From the NCBI RefSeq assembly GCF_047511655.1, contig NC_133394.1, positions 108,086,343 to 108,150,342 of the forward strand: a stretch of 64,000 nt of DNA. The letters are read 5' to 3'. This DNA is from Castor canadensis (Eukaryota; Chordata; Mammalia; Rodentia; Castoridae). This document shows, piece after piece, positions 12,201 through 23,517 of this stretch (positions are counted from its first letter, which is position 1; each line of letters opens with the position of its first letter). Position numbers and translations under genes: made by a program. The notes below the pieces were generated by a model that did not search any database, was not told where the DNA came from, and worked only from the letters and a program-made list of their open reading frames with translations.

Positions 12201-12729
12201 TCAGTATCATGGCTACTAAAAACATGTGTCCCAATGATTGGAAATTGATGTTTCCTTCAAAAACAAAAGGAACTTAGCAACGTGATTATAGGCACAGATC
12301 TTTAGATGTGGGGTGTTATTTTGGTGGGATCAATGCTCCTTAAAAGTAAAAGCAAGAGGAAAAATAAAGAGACAAGGAAGTTGTAACTACATTAAAATAA
12401 AATTAAAAAGAAGACACAGAGAAATATGAGATCCTTGCTTTGAAAATAGAGAAAGGGACCAAGAAATTCTAGAGGATTCTAGAAACTGGAAACGTTAAGG
12501 AAATAGATTTTCCTCTAAATGGTATGGAATGCAATGAAGCCCTGCCTGATACCTTCATGTCGCTCTCCTGAGACACATAGTGAACTTCTAACCTATGAAA
12601 GTAATCCAAGAGAATAGATTTTTCTTTCTTTTAGCCACTGTTTGTGAAAATTTTTGTTATAACAGCCATATAAAATGAATACAGAAGATAAAGTAATTTC
12701 CATGAAAACATCTAGTTTTTAAAACATTA
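9201..12729. other. Low-copy AT-rich DNA
   Basis: No host exon, RNA gene or complete repeat recognised. A 7SL-like antisense scrap lies at 10585-10632. The part from 11080 to 11480 is somewhat richer in G+C than its surroundings but shows no long open frame. The block just before 12730 is the insertion site of the next L1. Confidence 0.5.
10585..10632 (-). mobile_element. 7SL/B1-like SINE scrap (antisense)
   Basis: The block 'taggattacaggcttgagcc' followed by atcagtgcctg is the antisense of the head of the local B1/Alu-like SINE. It is under 50 bp, and only this block is recognisable. Confidence 0.5.
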
Positions 12730-13690
12730 GGGAGAAGATCCAAGATGGCAAGTGGGACACAGCTGCAGACCACGTGAGCTCTGTGAACCAGGGACTTTAC
12801 AGAGATGCTGGAGACACACTTGGCTACTAAAAGAAGAGCCAGTCCACGAAGTCCCTGCCACATAAGCCTGCGGAGCAACTGCTCCATTCTGCCCAGCTCC
12901 CCACCCCTCCAGGCCCACCAGACTCCAACTCTGCATAGGACTGCATGGATCCACGCCCTGGCAGGTTCTCCGCCTTTGGGCAGCCCTCCAAGCTCTGCTG
13001 GGATCCCCACACCTTGGGCCCTGCCATGCCCCAGCTCCGCATGGAACTTCAGGATCCCCACCCTACCAGGATCCTCAACACTTGGGACCCCCACCCCTCA
13101 GGCACTGCGTAAGATGGCCCAGGTGGGTTCTCTGCACCTCTGGCACCCCACACTTTGGACCCTACTGGACCCCAGCTCCACATTGGACTGCTGGATATCC
13201 ACTCCACCAGGATCCCTGCCCCTCAGGCCCCGCTGGGCCCCAGCTCCACGTCCACATGGTAGTGCCAGATCTGTGCCAAGCCTGGTCCCCTGCCCCTCAT
13301 GCCACACCAAGCTCCAGATCTAAAGGCTTGCCAGATAGCTGCTCCACCAGGCTCCAGCTCTGCAGGCCACCATAGGAGGGCTCCAAACCTGCCTAAGAGA
13401 CACAGACAGACAAGACTGGATGCTAAAGTAACATCAGATAACTAAGACTAATTCCACTGTTCCACAACTGGTGATTTCTTTTTTTTTTTTTTTTTTTTGC
13501 CATACTTTAAGGGTTTGGCTGTCTGGTTTGCTGTTTGCTGTTTGATCACCCACCATCTCTCCCTTTTTTCACTTTCTTCTTTTTTTTCTTTCTTTCTTCT
13601 TTTATCTTTCCTTCTCTTTCCTTTTTTTCACCCTCTCTGTTGGTTCTGTTAGTATTAAGACTGTAAGGCAGCTAATACTAAGTTATACAT
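12730..13690 (+). promoter_or_regulatory. L1 5'UTR, GC-rich degenerate-repeat type
   Basis: This is the internal promoter region of the L1 at 12730. It opens with gggagaagatccaagatggc; the caagatggc core (12741-12749) matches the YY1-type site found at the start of many mammalian L1 5'UTRs. From about 12890 to 13370 it is much richer in G+C than the rest of the window and contains related, imperfectly repeated blocks (around 12925, 13029 and 13170: ccagctccRcat, ggatcc, ctcaggc). A polypyrimidine run follows at 13558-13640. The open frame at 12805-13323 is a by-product of this Pro/Ser-rich low-complexity sequence. Confidence 0.75.
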
Positions 13691-13699
13691 AGTCCAACA

Positions 13700-14606
13700 C
13701 AGAAAAAAAATAAGTAAAATCATAGGTGCTCTAAATAAACACCAAACTGAAACAGAAAACACCATAAACAGAGAGATAAATGAATTAAGGGCAAATATTG
13801 ATAATATTAAAGAGGAAGTAACCCATGATATGGAAACCCTCAGAAAAAAGAATGAAAGAGAAACAAAACAAAATGGAAGGCCATTCCAGCAGAATAGAAC
13901 ACAGAAGACAGAATCTCAGAATTTGAAGATGAAATGGTAATAAAAAGAAAAACTGAAGAACTTTTCATTAAACAACTCAAGACCTGTGAAAAGAAATGCA
14001 AGAACTTACTGACTCCATCAAAAGAGCAAACCTGAGAATCATGGGCATTGAAGAAGGAGAAGAGGTGCAAGAAAAAGGAATGTGCAATATTTTCAAAAAA
14101 ATAGTGACATAAAACTGCCCAAATCTAGAGAAAACTATGCCCATTCAGTTATAGGAAGCCTCCAGAACACCAAACAGATCAGACCAAAATAATACTACAA
14201 CACGCCATATTATCATTAAAACAAGCACAGAGACTAGAGAAAGAACTGAAGGCTGTAAGAGAGAAAAAAACAAATGACATACAAAGGTAAACCCATCAAA
14301 ATCACAGCAGATTTCTCAACAGAACTTTAAAAATCAAGAAGAGCATGGGGTGAGATCTTCCAAGCACTGAATGAAAATAACTTCAATCCTAGGATACTCT
14401 ACCCAGCAAAACTATCATTCAAAATAGATGGAGCAATAAAAGTCTTCCATGATAAGCAGAAACTAAAACAATATATGACCACCAAGCCACCACTACAAAA
14501 GATTCTCCAAAGAATCCTGCACATAGAAAATGAAAGCAAACAAAACCATGAAAGGGCAGACAAAACCAAACCACAGGAGAAAAAAAGGAAAGAAAATAGA
14601 AAGTAA
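13700..14606 (+). pseudogene. L1 ORF1 relic (N-terminus deleted)
   Basis: ORF1p is the L1 RNA-binding trimeric chaperone. The visible part starts at an 'aaatcataggtgctctaaataaac' block in the coiled-coil region, passes the 'KRANLRIMGIEEGEEVQEKG'-like RNA-recognition block (about 13990-14080), and ends at a TAA at 14604-14606. Compared with the ORF1 at 33566 the first ~300 nt are absent, joined at about 13700. Several stops interrupt the frame. It lies 54 bp upstream of the ORF2 start. Confidence 0.85.
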
Positions 14607-14660
14607 CATTGATTCAGCTAAACACAATCAAACCCTTAATCAACAACAACAAAAAAATAC

Positions 14661-16470
14661 ATGACAGGGATCACCACATACCTATCAATACAAACACTAA
14701 ACTTTAATGGACTTAATTCCCCCATCAAAAGACAACCAATTGGTAAACTGGATTAAACAAGAAGATCCAACAATCTGCTGCCTACAGGAGATCCACTTCA
14801 TCGACAGAAACAAGCACTGGCTGAGAGTGAAAGGCTGGAAGAAGATTTACCAAGTCAATGGCCCCCCAGAAAAGGCAGGGGTAGCAACACTTATCTCGGA
14901 CAAAGTAGACTTCAAACTTACATTGATCAAATGAGATAAAAAAAGACACTACATACTAATAAAAGGGGAAATACACCAAAAGGAAATAACAATTATCAAC
15001 TGATTATGAACCCAATGTCAATGCACCCAATTTCATTAAACATACTCTGAAGAACCTAAAAACATATATAAACTGCAACGCAGCAGTAGTGGGAGACCTT
15101 TATACACCCTTATCACCAATAGATACATCATCCAAACAAAAAACCAATAAAGAAATCCTAGAACTAAATCACACCACAGATTAAATGGACCTAGCTGATG
15201 TCTACAGAGTATTTCATTCAATTTCTGCACAATATACATTCTTCTCAGCAGCCCATGGAACTTTCTCCAAAATTGATCATATCTTAGGGCACAAGGCAAG
15301 CCTCAGCAATTATAAGAAAATAGAAATAATCTCACACATTTTATCAGACCACAATCCATTAAAACTAGAAATCAACAGCAAAAACAGCAGTAAAAAACAT
15401 GCAAACACGTAGAAGCTGAAAAACACATTGCTCAGTGATCAATGTGTCACTGATGAAATAAAAGAGGAAGTTAAAAGGTTTCTGGAAGTTAACAAATATG
15501 AAAACATGAGCTACCAGAACCTATGGGACACAGCAAAGGCAGTCCTGAGAGGAAAGTTTGTAGCCATGAGTGCATATATTAAAAGGACAGAAAGATCTCA
15601 AATCAATGATTTATTACTATAACTCAAACTCCTAGAAAAACAAGAATAAGCAAATCCCAAAACAAGCAGAAGGAAAGAAATAATTAAAATAAGGGCTCAA
15701 ATCAATGAAATAGAAACAACAACAATAAGAAAAAAACATACAAAGAAACAATGAAAAAAAGCTGCTTCTTTGAAAACAATAAGATTTACAGACCCCTGGC
15801 AAACCTGAATAAAATGAGGAGGAAAAAACCCAAATCAGTAAAATAAGAAATGCAAAAGGGCAGATAACAACAAACACTATGGAAATCCAGGATATCATCA
15901 GAGACTACTTTGAGAGCCTACACTGTAATAAATTTGAAATTTTTGAAGAAATGGACAGATTTCTGGACACTTACAACCACCCAAACCTGAACCAAGAGGA
16001 TATTAATCACCTGAATAGATCTATAACACAAAATGAAATTGAAGTAGCAATGAAGAGTCTCCCAAAAAAGGAAAGCCCAGGACCTGATGGATTCACTGCT
16101 GATTTCAATCAGATGTTTAAAGAAGAACTAATGCCAACCCTCCTTACATTTTTCCATGAATTAGAAAAAGGAGGAACACTGCCTAGCTCATTTTATGAAA
16201 CCAATATTACTCTCATCCCCAAACCAGACAGACACCTCTAAAAAGGAGAACTACAGACCAATTTTCTGAATGAATATCAATGCAAAAATCCTTAATAAAA
16301 TAATAGCAAACAAATCCAACAACACATCAGAAAGATCATACACCATGGCCAAGTCAGCTTCATCCCAGTGATGCAGGGGTGGTTCAACATACACAAGTCT
16401 ATAAATGTAATGCAGTACATGAATAGAAGCAAAGACTAAAACCATTTGATCATCTAAATACATGCAGAAA
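14661..16470 (+). pseudogene. L1 ORF2 relic, endonuclease and start of RT
   Basis: ORF2p supplies the APE-type endonuclease and reverse transcriptase of L1. From the ATG at 14661 one sees 'DPTICCLQEIHF' (catalytic Glu region) and GVATLISDKVDF in the 14707-14934 frame, then HGTFSKIDHILG and SDHNPLKLEIN (Asp and His catalytic region) in the 15185-15412 frame. The RT entry motif ESPGPDGF lies in the 15879-16241 frame. Stops and frameshifts separate these pieces. The frame is cut at 16470 by a nested L1 and resumes at 18093. Confidence 0.9.
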
Positions 16471-18081
16471 CTATAACCAACTTGTCTTTGACAAAGGAGC
16501 TAAAAATATATGATAGAGAAATAGCAGCCTCTTTAACAAAAACTGCTTTGAAATCTGCTTAGCAGTCTGCAAAAAACTGAAACTAGATCCATGTATATCA
16601 CCCTATACCAATATTAACTCAAAATGGATCAAGGATCTTAATATCAGACCAAAAACTCTAAAGTTGATACAGGAAAGAGTAGGAAACACTCTGGAGTTAG
16701 TAGGTATAGGTAAGAACTTTCTCAACAAAACCCCAGCAGCACAGCAACTAAGCGATAGCATAGATAAATGGGACCTCATAAAGCTAAAAAGCTTCTGTTC
16801 ATCAGAAGAAATGGTCTCTAAACTGAAGAGACCACCCACAGAGTGGGAGAAAATATTTGCCAGCTACACATCAGACAAAGGACTGATAACCAGAATATAT
16901 AGGGAACTTAAAAAACTAAATTCTCCCAAAGCTAATGAACCAATAAAGAAATGGGCAAGTGAACTAAACAGAACTTTCTCAAAAGAAGAAATTCAAATGG
17001 ACAAAAAACACATGAAACAATGCTCACCATCTCTAGCAATAAAGGAAATGCAAATTAAAACCACACTAAGATTCCACCTCACCCCTGTTAGAATAGCCAT
17101 CATCAGCAACACCACCAACAACAGGTGTTGGCGAGGATGTGGGGAAAAAGGAACCCTCTTACACTGTTGGTGGAAATGTAAACTAGTACAACCACTCTGG
17201 AAAAAAATTTGGAGGCTACTTACAAAGCTAAACATTGATCTACCATTTGATCCAGCAATACCACTCTTGGGGATATACCCAAAAGACCGTGACACAGGTT
17301 ACTCCAGAGGCACCTGCACATCCATGTTTATTGCGGCACTATTCACAATAGCCAAGTTATGGAAACAGCCAAGATGCCCCACCACTGACAAATGGATTAA
17401 GAAAATGTGGTATCTATACACAATGGAATTTTATGCAGCCTTGAAGAAGAATGAAATGTTATCATTCGCTGGTAAATGGATGGAATTGGAGCACATCATT
17501 CTGAGTGAGGTTAGCCTGGCCCAAAAGACTGAAAATTGTATGTTCTCCCTCATATGTGGACATTAGATCAAGGGCAAACACAATAAGGGGATTGGACTTT
17601 GAGCACATGATAAAAGCGAGAGCACACAAGGGAGGGATGAGGATAGGTAAGACACGTAAAAGTTAGCTAGCATTTTTTGCCCTTAAACTGAAAAACTAAA
17701 GCAGATACCTTAAAAGCAACTGAGGCCAATAGGAAAAGGGAACCAGGAACTGGAGAAAATGTTAGATAAAAAAGAATTAACCTAGAAGGTAACACACACG
17801 CACAGGAAATTAATGTGAGTCAATGCCCTGTATAGCTATCCTTATCTCAACCAGCAAAAACCCTTGTTCCTTCCTATTATTGCTTATACTCTCTCTTCAA
17901 CAAAATTAGAAATAAGGGCAAAATAGTTTCTGCTGGGTATTGAGGGGGTAGGGGAAGGGGGCAGAGTGGGTGGTAAGGGAGGGAGTGGGGCAGGGGGGGA
18001 GAAATGACCCAAGCCTTGTATGCACATATGAATAATAAAATAAAAAAATTATTACAGTGAAAAATAAATAAATAAAAAAAA
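16471..18081 (+). mobile_element. Nested younger type I L1, 5'-truncated
   Basis: It starts abruptly inside ORF2 (ctataaccaacttgtctttg), carries the ORF2 C-terminal third, a type I 3'UTR with a polypurine block (17941-18003), and an A-rich tail ending at 18081. The perfect 11-bp repeat acatgcagaaa lies at 16460-16470 and 18082-18092, and the host L1 reads on in register from the second copy. This is a true insertion into the older L1, not a tandem array. Confidence 0.95.
16664..17566 (+). pseudogene. L1 ORF2p C-terminal region, open 300-codon frame
   Basis: This is the longest uninterrupted L1 frame in the window. It covers the [19 protein letters not shown] block (residues 57-75) and the Cys-rich C-terminal motif with C155, C159, H167 and C172 (C-x3-C-x7-H-x4-C) intact, and ends in SLICGH before TAG at 17564. 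That motif is the ORF2p C-terminal domain needed for ribonucleoprotein function in studied L1s. Endonuclease and RT are absent because the element is 5'-truncated, so the fragment is not an active gene. The open frame reflects youth. Confidence 0.9.
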
Positions 18082-18092
18082 ACATGCAGAAA

Positions 18093-19348
18093 AACCCTTC
18101 AACAAGATCCAACACCACTTCACGATAAAAGCTGTAATAAAACAAGAAATAGAGGGAATGTATCTCAACTATATATGACAAACCTACAGCCAACATCATA
18201 CTTAGTGGTGAAAAAAATGAAACCAGAATAAAGGACCCAGATATGAATCCATACAACTATGCACACCTTATTTTTGACAAAGGTGCCAAAAATATATGAT
18301 GGAGAAAAGACAGCCTGTTCAACAAATATTGCTGAGAAAAGTGGTTATCTTTCTGCAAGAAACTGAAACTAGATCCATGTCTATCACCTTGTACTAATAT
18401 CAACTGAAAATTGATCAAGGACCTTAATATCAGACATGAAACTCTGCAGTTAGTACAGGATGGAGTAGGAAACACTTGGAACTAATAGGTAGAGGCAAGG
18501 ACTTCCTCAAGAGAACCACATCAGCCCAGCAACTAAGAGAAAGGATGGACAAATGGTACTTCATAAAATTAAAAAGCCTCTGCACAAGAAAAGAAATGGT
18601 CTCTAAACTGAAGAGACCACCCACAGAGTGGGAGAAAATATTTGCCAGCTACACATCAGACAAGGGACTGATAACCAGAATATATGGAGAATTTAAGAAA
18701 CTAAAGTCTCCTAAAATCAATGAACCAATTAAGAAATGGCAATTGAATTAAACAGAACTTTCTCAAAAGAAAAAATTCAAATGGCCAAAAATATATGAAA
18801 AAATGCTCACCATCTCTAGCCATAAAGGAAATGTAAACCAAAACCACACTAAGATTCCACCTCATCCCTGTTAGAATAGCCATCATCAAAAACACCACTA
18901 ACAACATGTGTTGGCAAGGATATGGGTAAAAAGGAACCCTCATACACTGCTGGTGGGAATGCAAGCTGGTGCAACCACTCTGGAAAAAAATTTGGAGGCT
19001 TCTTAAAAATCTAAACGTAGATCTGCCATATGATCCAGCAATCCCACTCCTGGGACATACCCAAAGGAATACAACACAGGTTACTCCAGAGGCACCTGCA
19101 CACCCATGTTTATTGCAGCACTACTCACAATAGCCAAGTTATGGAATCAACCAAGATGCCCCATTACTGATGAATGAATCAAAAAAATGTGGTATTTATT
19201 CACAATGGAATTTTACACAGCCATGAAGAAGAATGAAATGTTATCATTTTCAGGTAAATGGATGGAACTGGAGAACATCATTCTGAGTAAGGTTAGCCAG
19301 GCTTAGAGAACCAAAAATCGTATGTTGTCCCTCATATGTGGACTTTAG
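18093..19348 (+). pseudogene. L1 ORF2 relic, continuation after nested insertion
   Basis: It resumes the 'catgcagaaaaacccttcaacaagatcc' RT text of the host L1. Near 18220-18226 the sequence jumps from the 'cttagtggtgaaaaaaatga' block of RT to 'ccagaataaaggacccagat' in the connector, removing the FADD catalytic motif. The C-terminal region then follows ([10 protein letters not shown] at 18614-18643) to a TAG at 19346. Frames are interrupted many times. Confidence 0.88.
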
Positions 19349-19837
19349 ATCTAGGGCAAATGCAGCAATGAGGTTGGACTTGGATTACATGACAAGGGGA
19401 GAGCACATACAGCAGATATAGGAATAGGTAGAAACTCAAAGCATGAAAGTGTTTGATGTCCCCACTGCAGAGGAACTAATACAGAAACTTTAAAGCAACA
19501 GAGGTTAATATGAGAAGGTGATCAGGAACCAGTGTAAAGATCATTTAAAGATGAATCAACATGGGTTGTAACACATTTGTACATGAAATTAATGCTAGGA
19601 ATCTTTCTGTATAGCTATCCTTAACTCAACTAGCAAAAATGCTTTGTCTTCCTTATTATGCTTATGTCTGCTCTTCAACAAAATTAGAGATAAGGGCAGA
19701 ACAGGTTCTGCCTGGACATGGAGGGGAGGGGTAGATAGAGTGGGAGGGGTGGCCGAGGGGAGAAATGACCCAAACAATGTACATACATGTGAATAAATGA
19801 ATAATAAAATAAATAAATAAATAAAAAGAAAATATTA

Positions 19838-19925
19838 AGGCTAGAGGTGTGGCTTCAGCAGTAGAGTGCCTGCTTTGCAAGCATGAGGCCTGAGTTCAAA
19901 CCTCAGTTACACTGAAAAAAAATTA
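19838..19925 (+). mobile_element. ID-like tRNA-derived SINE
   Basis: The element reads ggctagaggtgtggcttcag, cagtagagtgcctgctttgc, a gagttcaaacctcag B box, then a poly-A tail. It sits at the A-rich 3' end of the type II L1, a common target for L1-machinery insertions. Confidence 0.85.
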
Positions 19926-22900
19926 AAAATTAGTATAATATCACATAGCAAATTACACTAAATGCCAAATTAAAATGCCCGACCTCATCACCCATGAATG
20001 TCACTGCTTCTAAGCTTAATGAGGTGAAGAATTTGGTAAATGATCTTAATCAAAAGTGGTCTCAAATTGACATTTAATTTTCACATGATTACCAATTCTT
20101 GCTAAACTCAAGAAAAGCACTGAATTTTTCTCCATCAAACTCTGATAGTATTTTAAGATATTTCCTGGATCATGTCCTATTTTTTAACTTTTTGCTAATT
20201 TATTCAATTTCTCTCTTATTTCCCAGATACCCTTTTAACTGAGCTCCAGAATACAAATAAATAGGGCCCACTGTTCATGTGGCAGGTGCAAGATTTGAAA
20301 GCAAGAGTTCAACAGAAACTCTGGTCCTGTGACTCAAGTGAAGTTCACAGAATATGAAGCTCTCTACAATAGCATTGCAGGGTCCAATTCCAGCTTCTGT
20401 GTGAGGTAGGAAGAGGAGATGCAGCACAGGTATCTCATGGTTACTCGCTGTACTGCAGCTTCAGAAGCTCTGCCCTAGTCTTTGACAAAGACAGAGACTC
20501 TTGTTCTGGGCATATTTCTAGTCCTTGTGTCAGAATTTGTGCAACACAAGTGGGTCATATTAGTGGGTTCCACATTATTCCAGGAAATCCAGCTGTTCCT
20601 GTTAGAAACTGTCCTAAGTATTGGCATTGCTTTGTTAAGCACAAGTTTCCTAAAATAATGTCTTCATGCTTAAAAGTGCTGAGTGGTTTCTGTTCTCTGA
20701 ATCAAAGTCTTGACTCACAGAGAACTTCAGTCAAGAAACATAAAGATGCATTATCTGTGAAGAATTATGCTCAGTGCAATACAGGTCTATATCTTCTCAT
20801 TAAATGGGAAGTTAATTGTAAGGTAATGAAAGTACCTTAATTGCCAGACATCTGCATCTACAAATTCTTACACATAATTCTCCTTAGAATTTGAGTGCTT
20901 TTATTCATTACAAGGGCAGAGTTATTCATATGCCTGTCATCACTCCATAAAATATTAAATGTAAAATGATAATCATTCAATAACACTGGAAGTATCTTTC
21001 AAGTAACATTCTGCTTCTATAAAAGAAAAACTCACAAAATAATTCATTTGTAGGTACAGATATATAGTTCTGCTATAAGTCTATATGAATCTTTATGTGC
21101 TGATATATGTGTATATATGTATATATGTCATACACATGTGTGTATGCATATCTGTAGAATAGTGTGATGAAAGAGAGGTAAGAGAATAAATATGAAGTGA
21201 CAATTTTGCTCACTCCTTGCTTCTTTTTCCAAGTTATAAGTCAAATAATTTAATAGCTATCTATTTGAAATATCAAGGGAAAAAAGCAATAAAAGAGGAT
21301 GTATATGGATATTCTGGTTCAATCCATGTGTACTGAGTCTTTCCAGTCCTTCCTAATTTAATGCCACTTTCTTCCAGGGTGTAGCATTTTATTTTAGATA
21401 TTTATGAAACCACTTGCATGCACCCTCTGCAGTTCTGTCATTGAGTTTCTCTGCATTATTAAATGGGAAAGGCACTGTGTATGATAATTATGTTCTCAAT
21501 AGTGGAACCTGCTCTGCTTTCACTCAGAGTCACTCTTTTTGAATTTTAACCTGAAAAACAGTGCAAATAGTTGTACAGTGATTTTAATGTACAAAAATTA
21601 AGCTTTTATAATATTGATGACATTTAGACATCTGAGAAACATAAAGTTATAAGTAAAACATTTTTATACATATTATTTAATTATATTCATCTTTGTAAGT
21701 TATCTATCAAATCAAGAGTAAAACATTAATTTCTAAAAAATGATATTTTTATTCTCTGAATCAATTCCCTACTAATTAAGAAATTTCAAATAATGGCATT
21801 CTCTCTGTATTCATTGGGGACAATTTATTTCACAAAATATCTGAAAAAAGTTTTTATGGCAAAGTCACCAGGAATTATCTCTGCAAACTGATCCTAACAC
21901 TAAAATAGACAAATTTTCTTTAAGATACATATAGTAAGGCACAAGAAAAATAATTTTTCTGTTTGTGTATGTCATTTTTCAAATGGTGAATAAAAATTTT
22001 AACTTTAAATCACAGTTCATCTGTATCTTTGGACATAGTTTTAAGATATAACAATTCTCAAATTTTTGAGTTTACACAAATATTTTCATTTAATATTTTA
22101 CTCTTTTCAAATTATTAATTTAAAGTAAAGTTCTTAAGGTTAATTTTTGTTGCCTCTAACTACCTGAATTTTTCAATCATACCCACTTTACTGGAGAGAA
22201 AATCTGTTGCTGTCACTTGGTTGCTTAACAACCCTAATTTCAGAGTTAATTAAACCAATTTTTACAGTAATACATGATTTTTGAATTTGAAGAAAATTGA
22301 AAGAGTATAAAATGTATTAACTTTGTTGTGATGAGTTACATTAGTAGGAAACTTTGTCTTCCATAAACATTGTAAAGAAACGTGTTCATTTTTGTTTGTC
22401 TGAATAACCAGTGTTTGGACTGTTCCAAGCACCAGACACATTGAGCAGGCAAAGTAAATTAGCAATCCACCTAAGTGGGCTTGGCAGCCAGAAAGCAAAT
22501 CCGACTGAATACAAACCATGAGATAAAGTTCTCCAAGAAAGAGAGGGATCATTCAACAGTAATAAATAAACACATTGTGTTTAAAGATCCAAATGAAACT
22601 GAAAAAAAGGAAGAACATAAATTTGAAAATGAAAGTAGATGAATTAAATAGAATGGTCATTGAAAACTGTTGGCAACCAGGATGAGTAAATGCAGTGTAT
22701 AATTCAAGGAAATGAACATAGATATAAGTCAGCTACAATGTTAAATGACAAAGAAGAAAATAGAGGATGTACTTGGACATTTTCCATTCTTGTCTCTCAG
22801 AGTATCCACTTTTAAACATTGCTATTTTTTGTATTTCACTTAAAAGAAAAGGCTGAACTTTGCTCCACATTTAATATGTGCTGCACATTTTCAGTTAAAC

Positions 22901-23034
22901 AATATTCAATAAAAGAAATATATCTTGAGCATTTTTCTTTCTGTGTGTGCTGCATAATTTAATGATTATTACCAATGTTGTTATAATAAATAGTTTCATG
23001 CACTAAATTGTTATTTTCTTCTATTTTACTCATT
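19926..23034. other. Low-copy DNA, no recognised gene
   Basis: About 3.1 kb without a repeat I can name. The block 20220-20860 is less AT-rich and holds a 96-codon plus-strand frame (20550-20840) with no family resemblance that I can see. A TA/TG-rich simple repeat lies around 21095-21150. The 96-codon minus-strand frame at 22262-22552 is also unrecognised. Confidence 0.5.
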
Positions 23035-23517
23035 TATTTTCTTTTATTAATATGTGTATACAATGTTTGAGTTATTTCTCCCCCCTTCCCACAGCCCCCT
23101 CCCTTACACCTCCCACCTCCCATTCCCCCCCCCACCCCCTTGCTACCAGGCAGAAACTATTTTGCCCTTATCTCTAATTTTGTTGAAGAAAGAGTATAAG
23201 CAATAATAGAAAGGACCAAGGTGGTTTTGCTGGTTGAGATAAGGATAGCTATACAGGGAGTTGACTTGCATTGCTTTCCTGTGCATGTGTGTTACCTTCT
23301 AAATTAATTCTTCTAGAACTAACCTTTTCTCTAGTTCCTGGTTCCCTTCTCTTATTGGCCTCTGTCACTTTAAAGAATCTGCATTAGTTTTTCTGCATTG
23401 ATGGCTACGAATGCTATCTAGTCTGTTGGGTGTCTTACTTATCCTCATGCCTCCCAAGTATGCTCTCGCTTTGCCATGTGATCAAAGTCCAATCCCATTG
23501 TTGTGTTTGTCCTTGAT

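Larger units (their letters stand above)
12730..19830 (+). mobile_element. Type II L1 with complete 5' end, split by a younger L1
   Basis: The host element runs 12730-16470 and 18093-19830; the piece between is a younger insertion. Order: 5'UTR with the L1 start motif gatccaagatggc, ORF1 relic lacking its N-terminal part, ORF2 with endonuclease and the start of RT, then (after the nested L1) RT sequence, the C-terminal region, a type II 3'UTR and an A-rich tail. The flanks aaaacatta (12721-12729) and aaaatatta (about 19829-19837) may be a TSD with one mismatch. ORF2 without the nested insert is 3066 nt against 3821 nt in the full-length copy at 23518, so about 755 nt are missing. The loss includes the FADD motif. 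Confidence 0.93.

Noticed and set aside
12805..13323. 172-codon plus-strand frame, Pro/Ser-rich, as a host gene
   Set aside because: It lies entirely inside the GC-rich repeat-containing 5'UTR of an L1; the composition explains the missing stops, and frames in other phases and on the other strand are also open.
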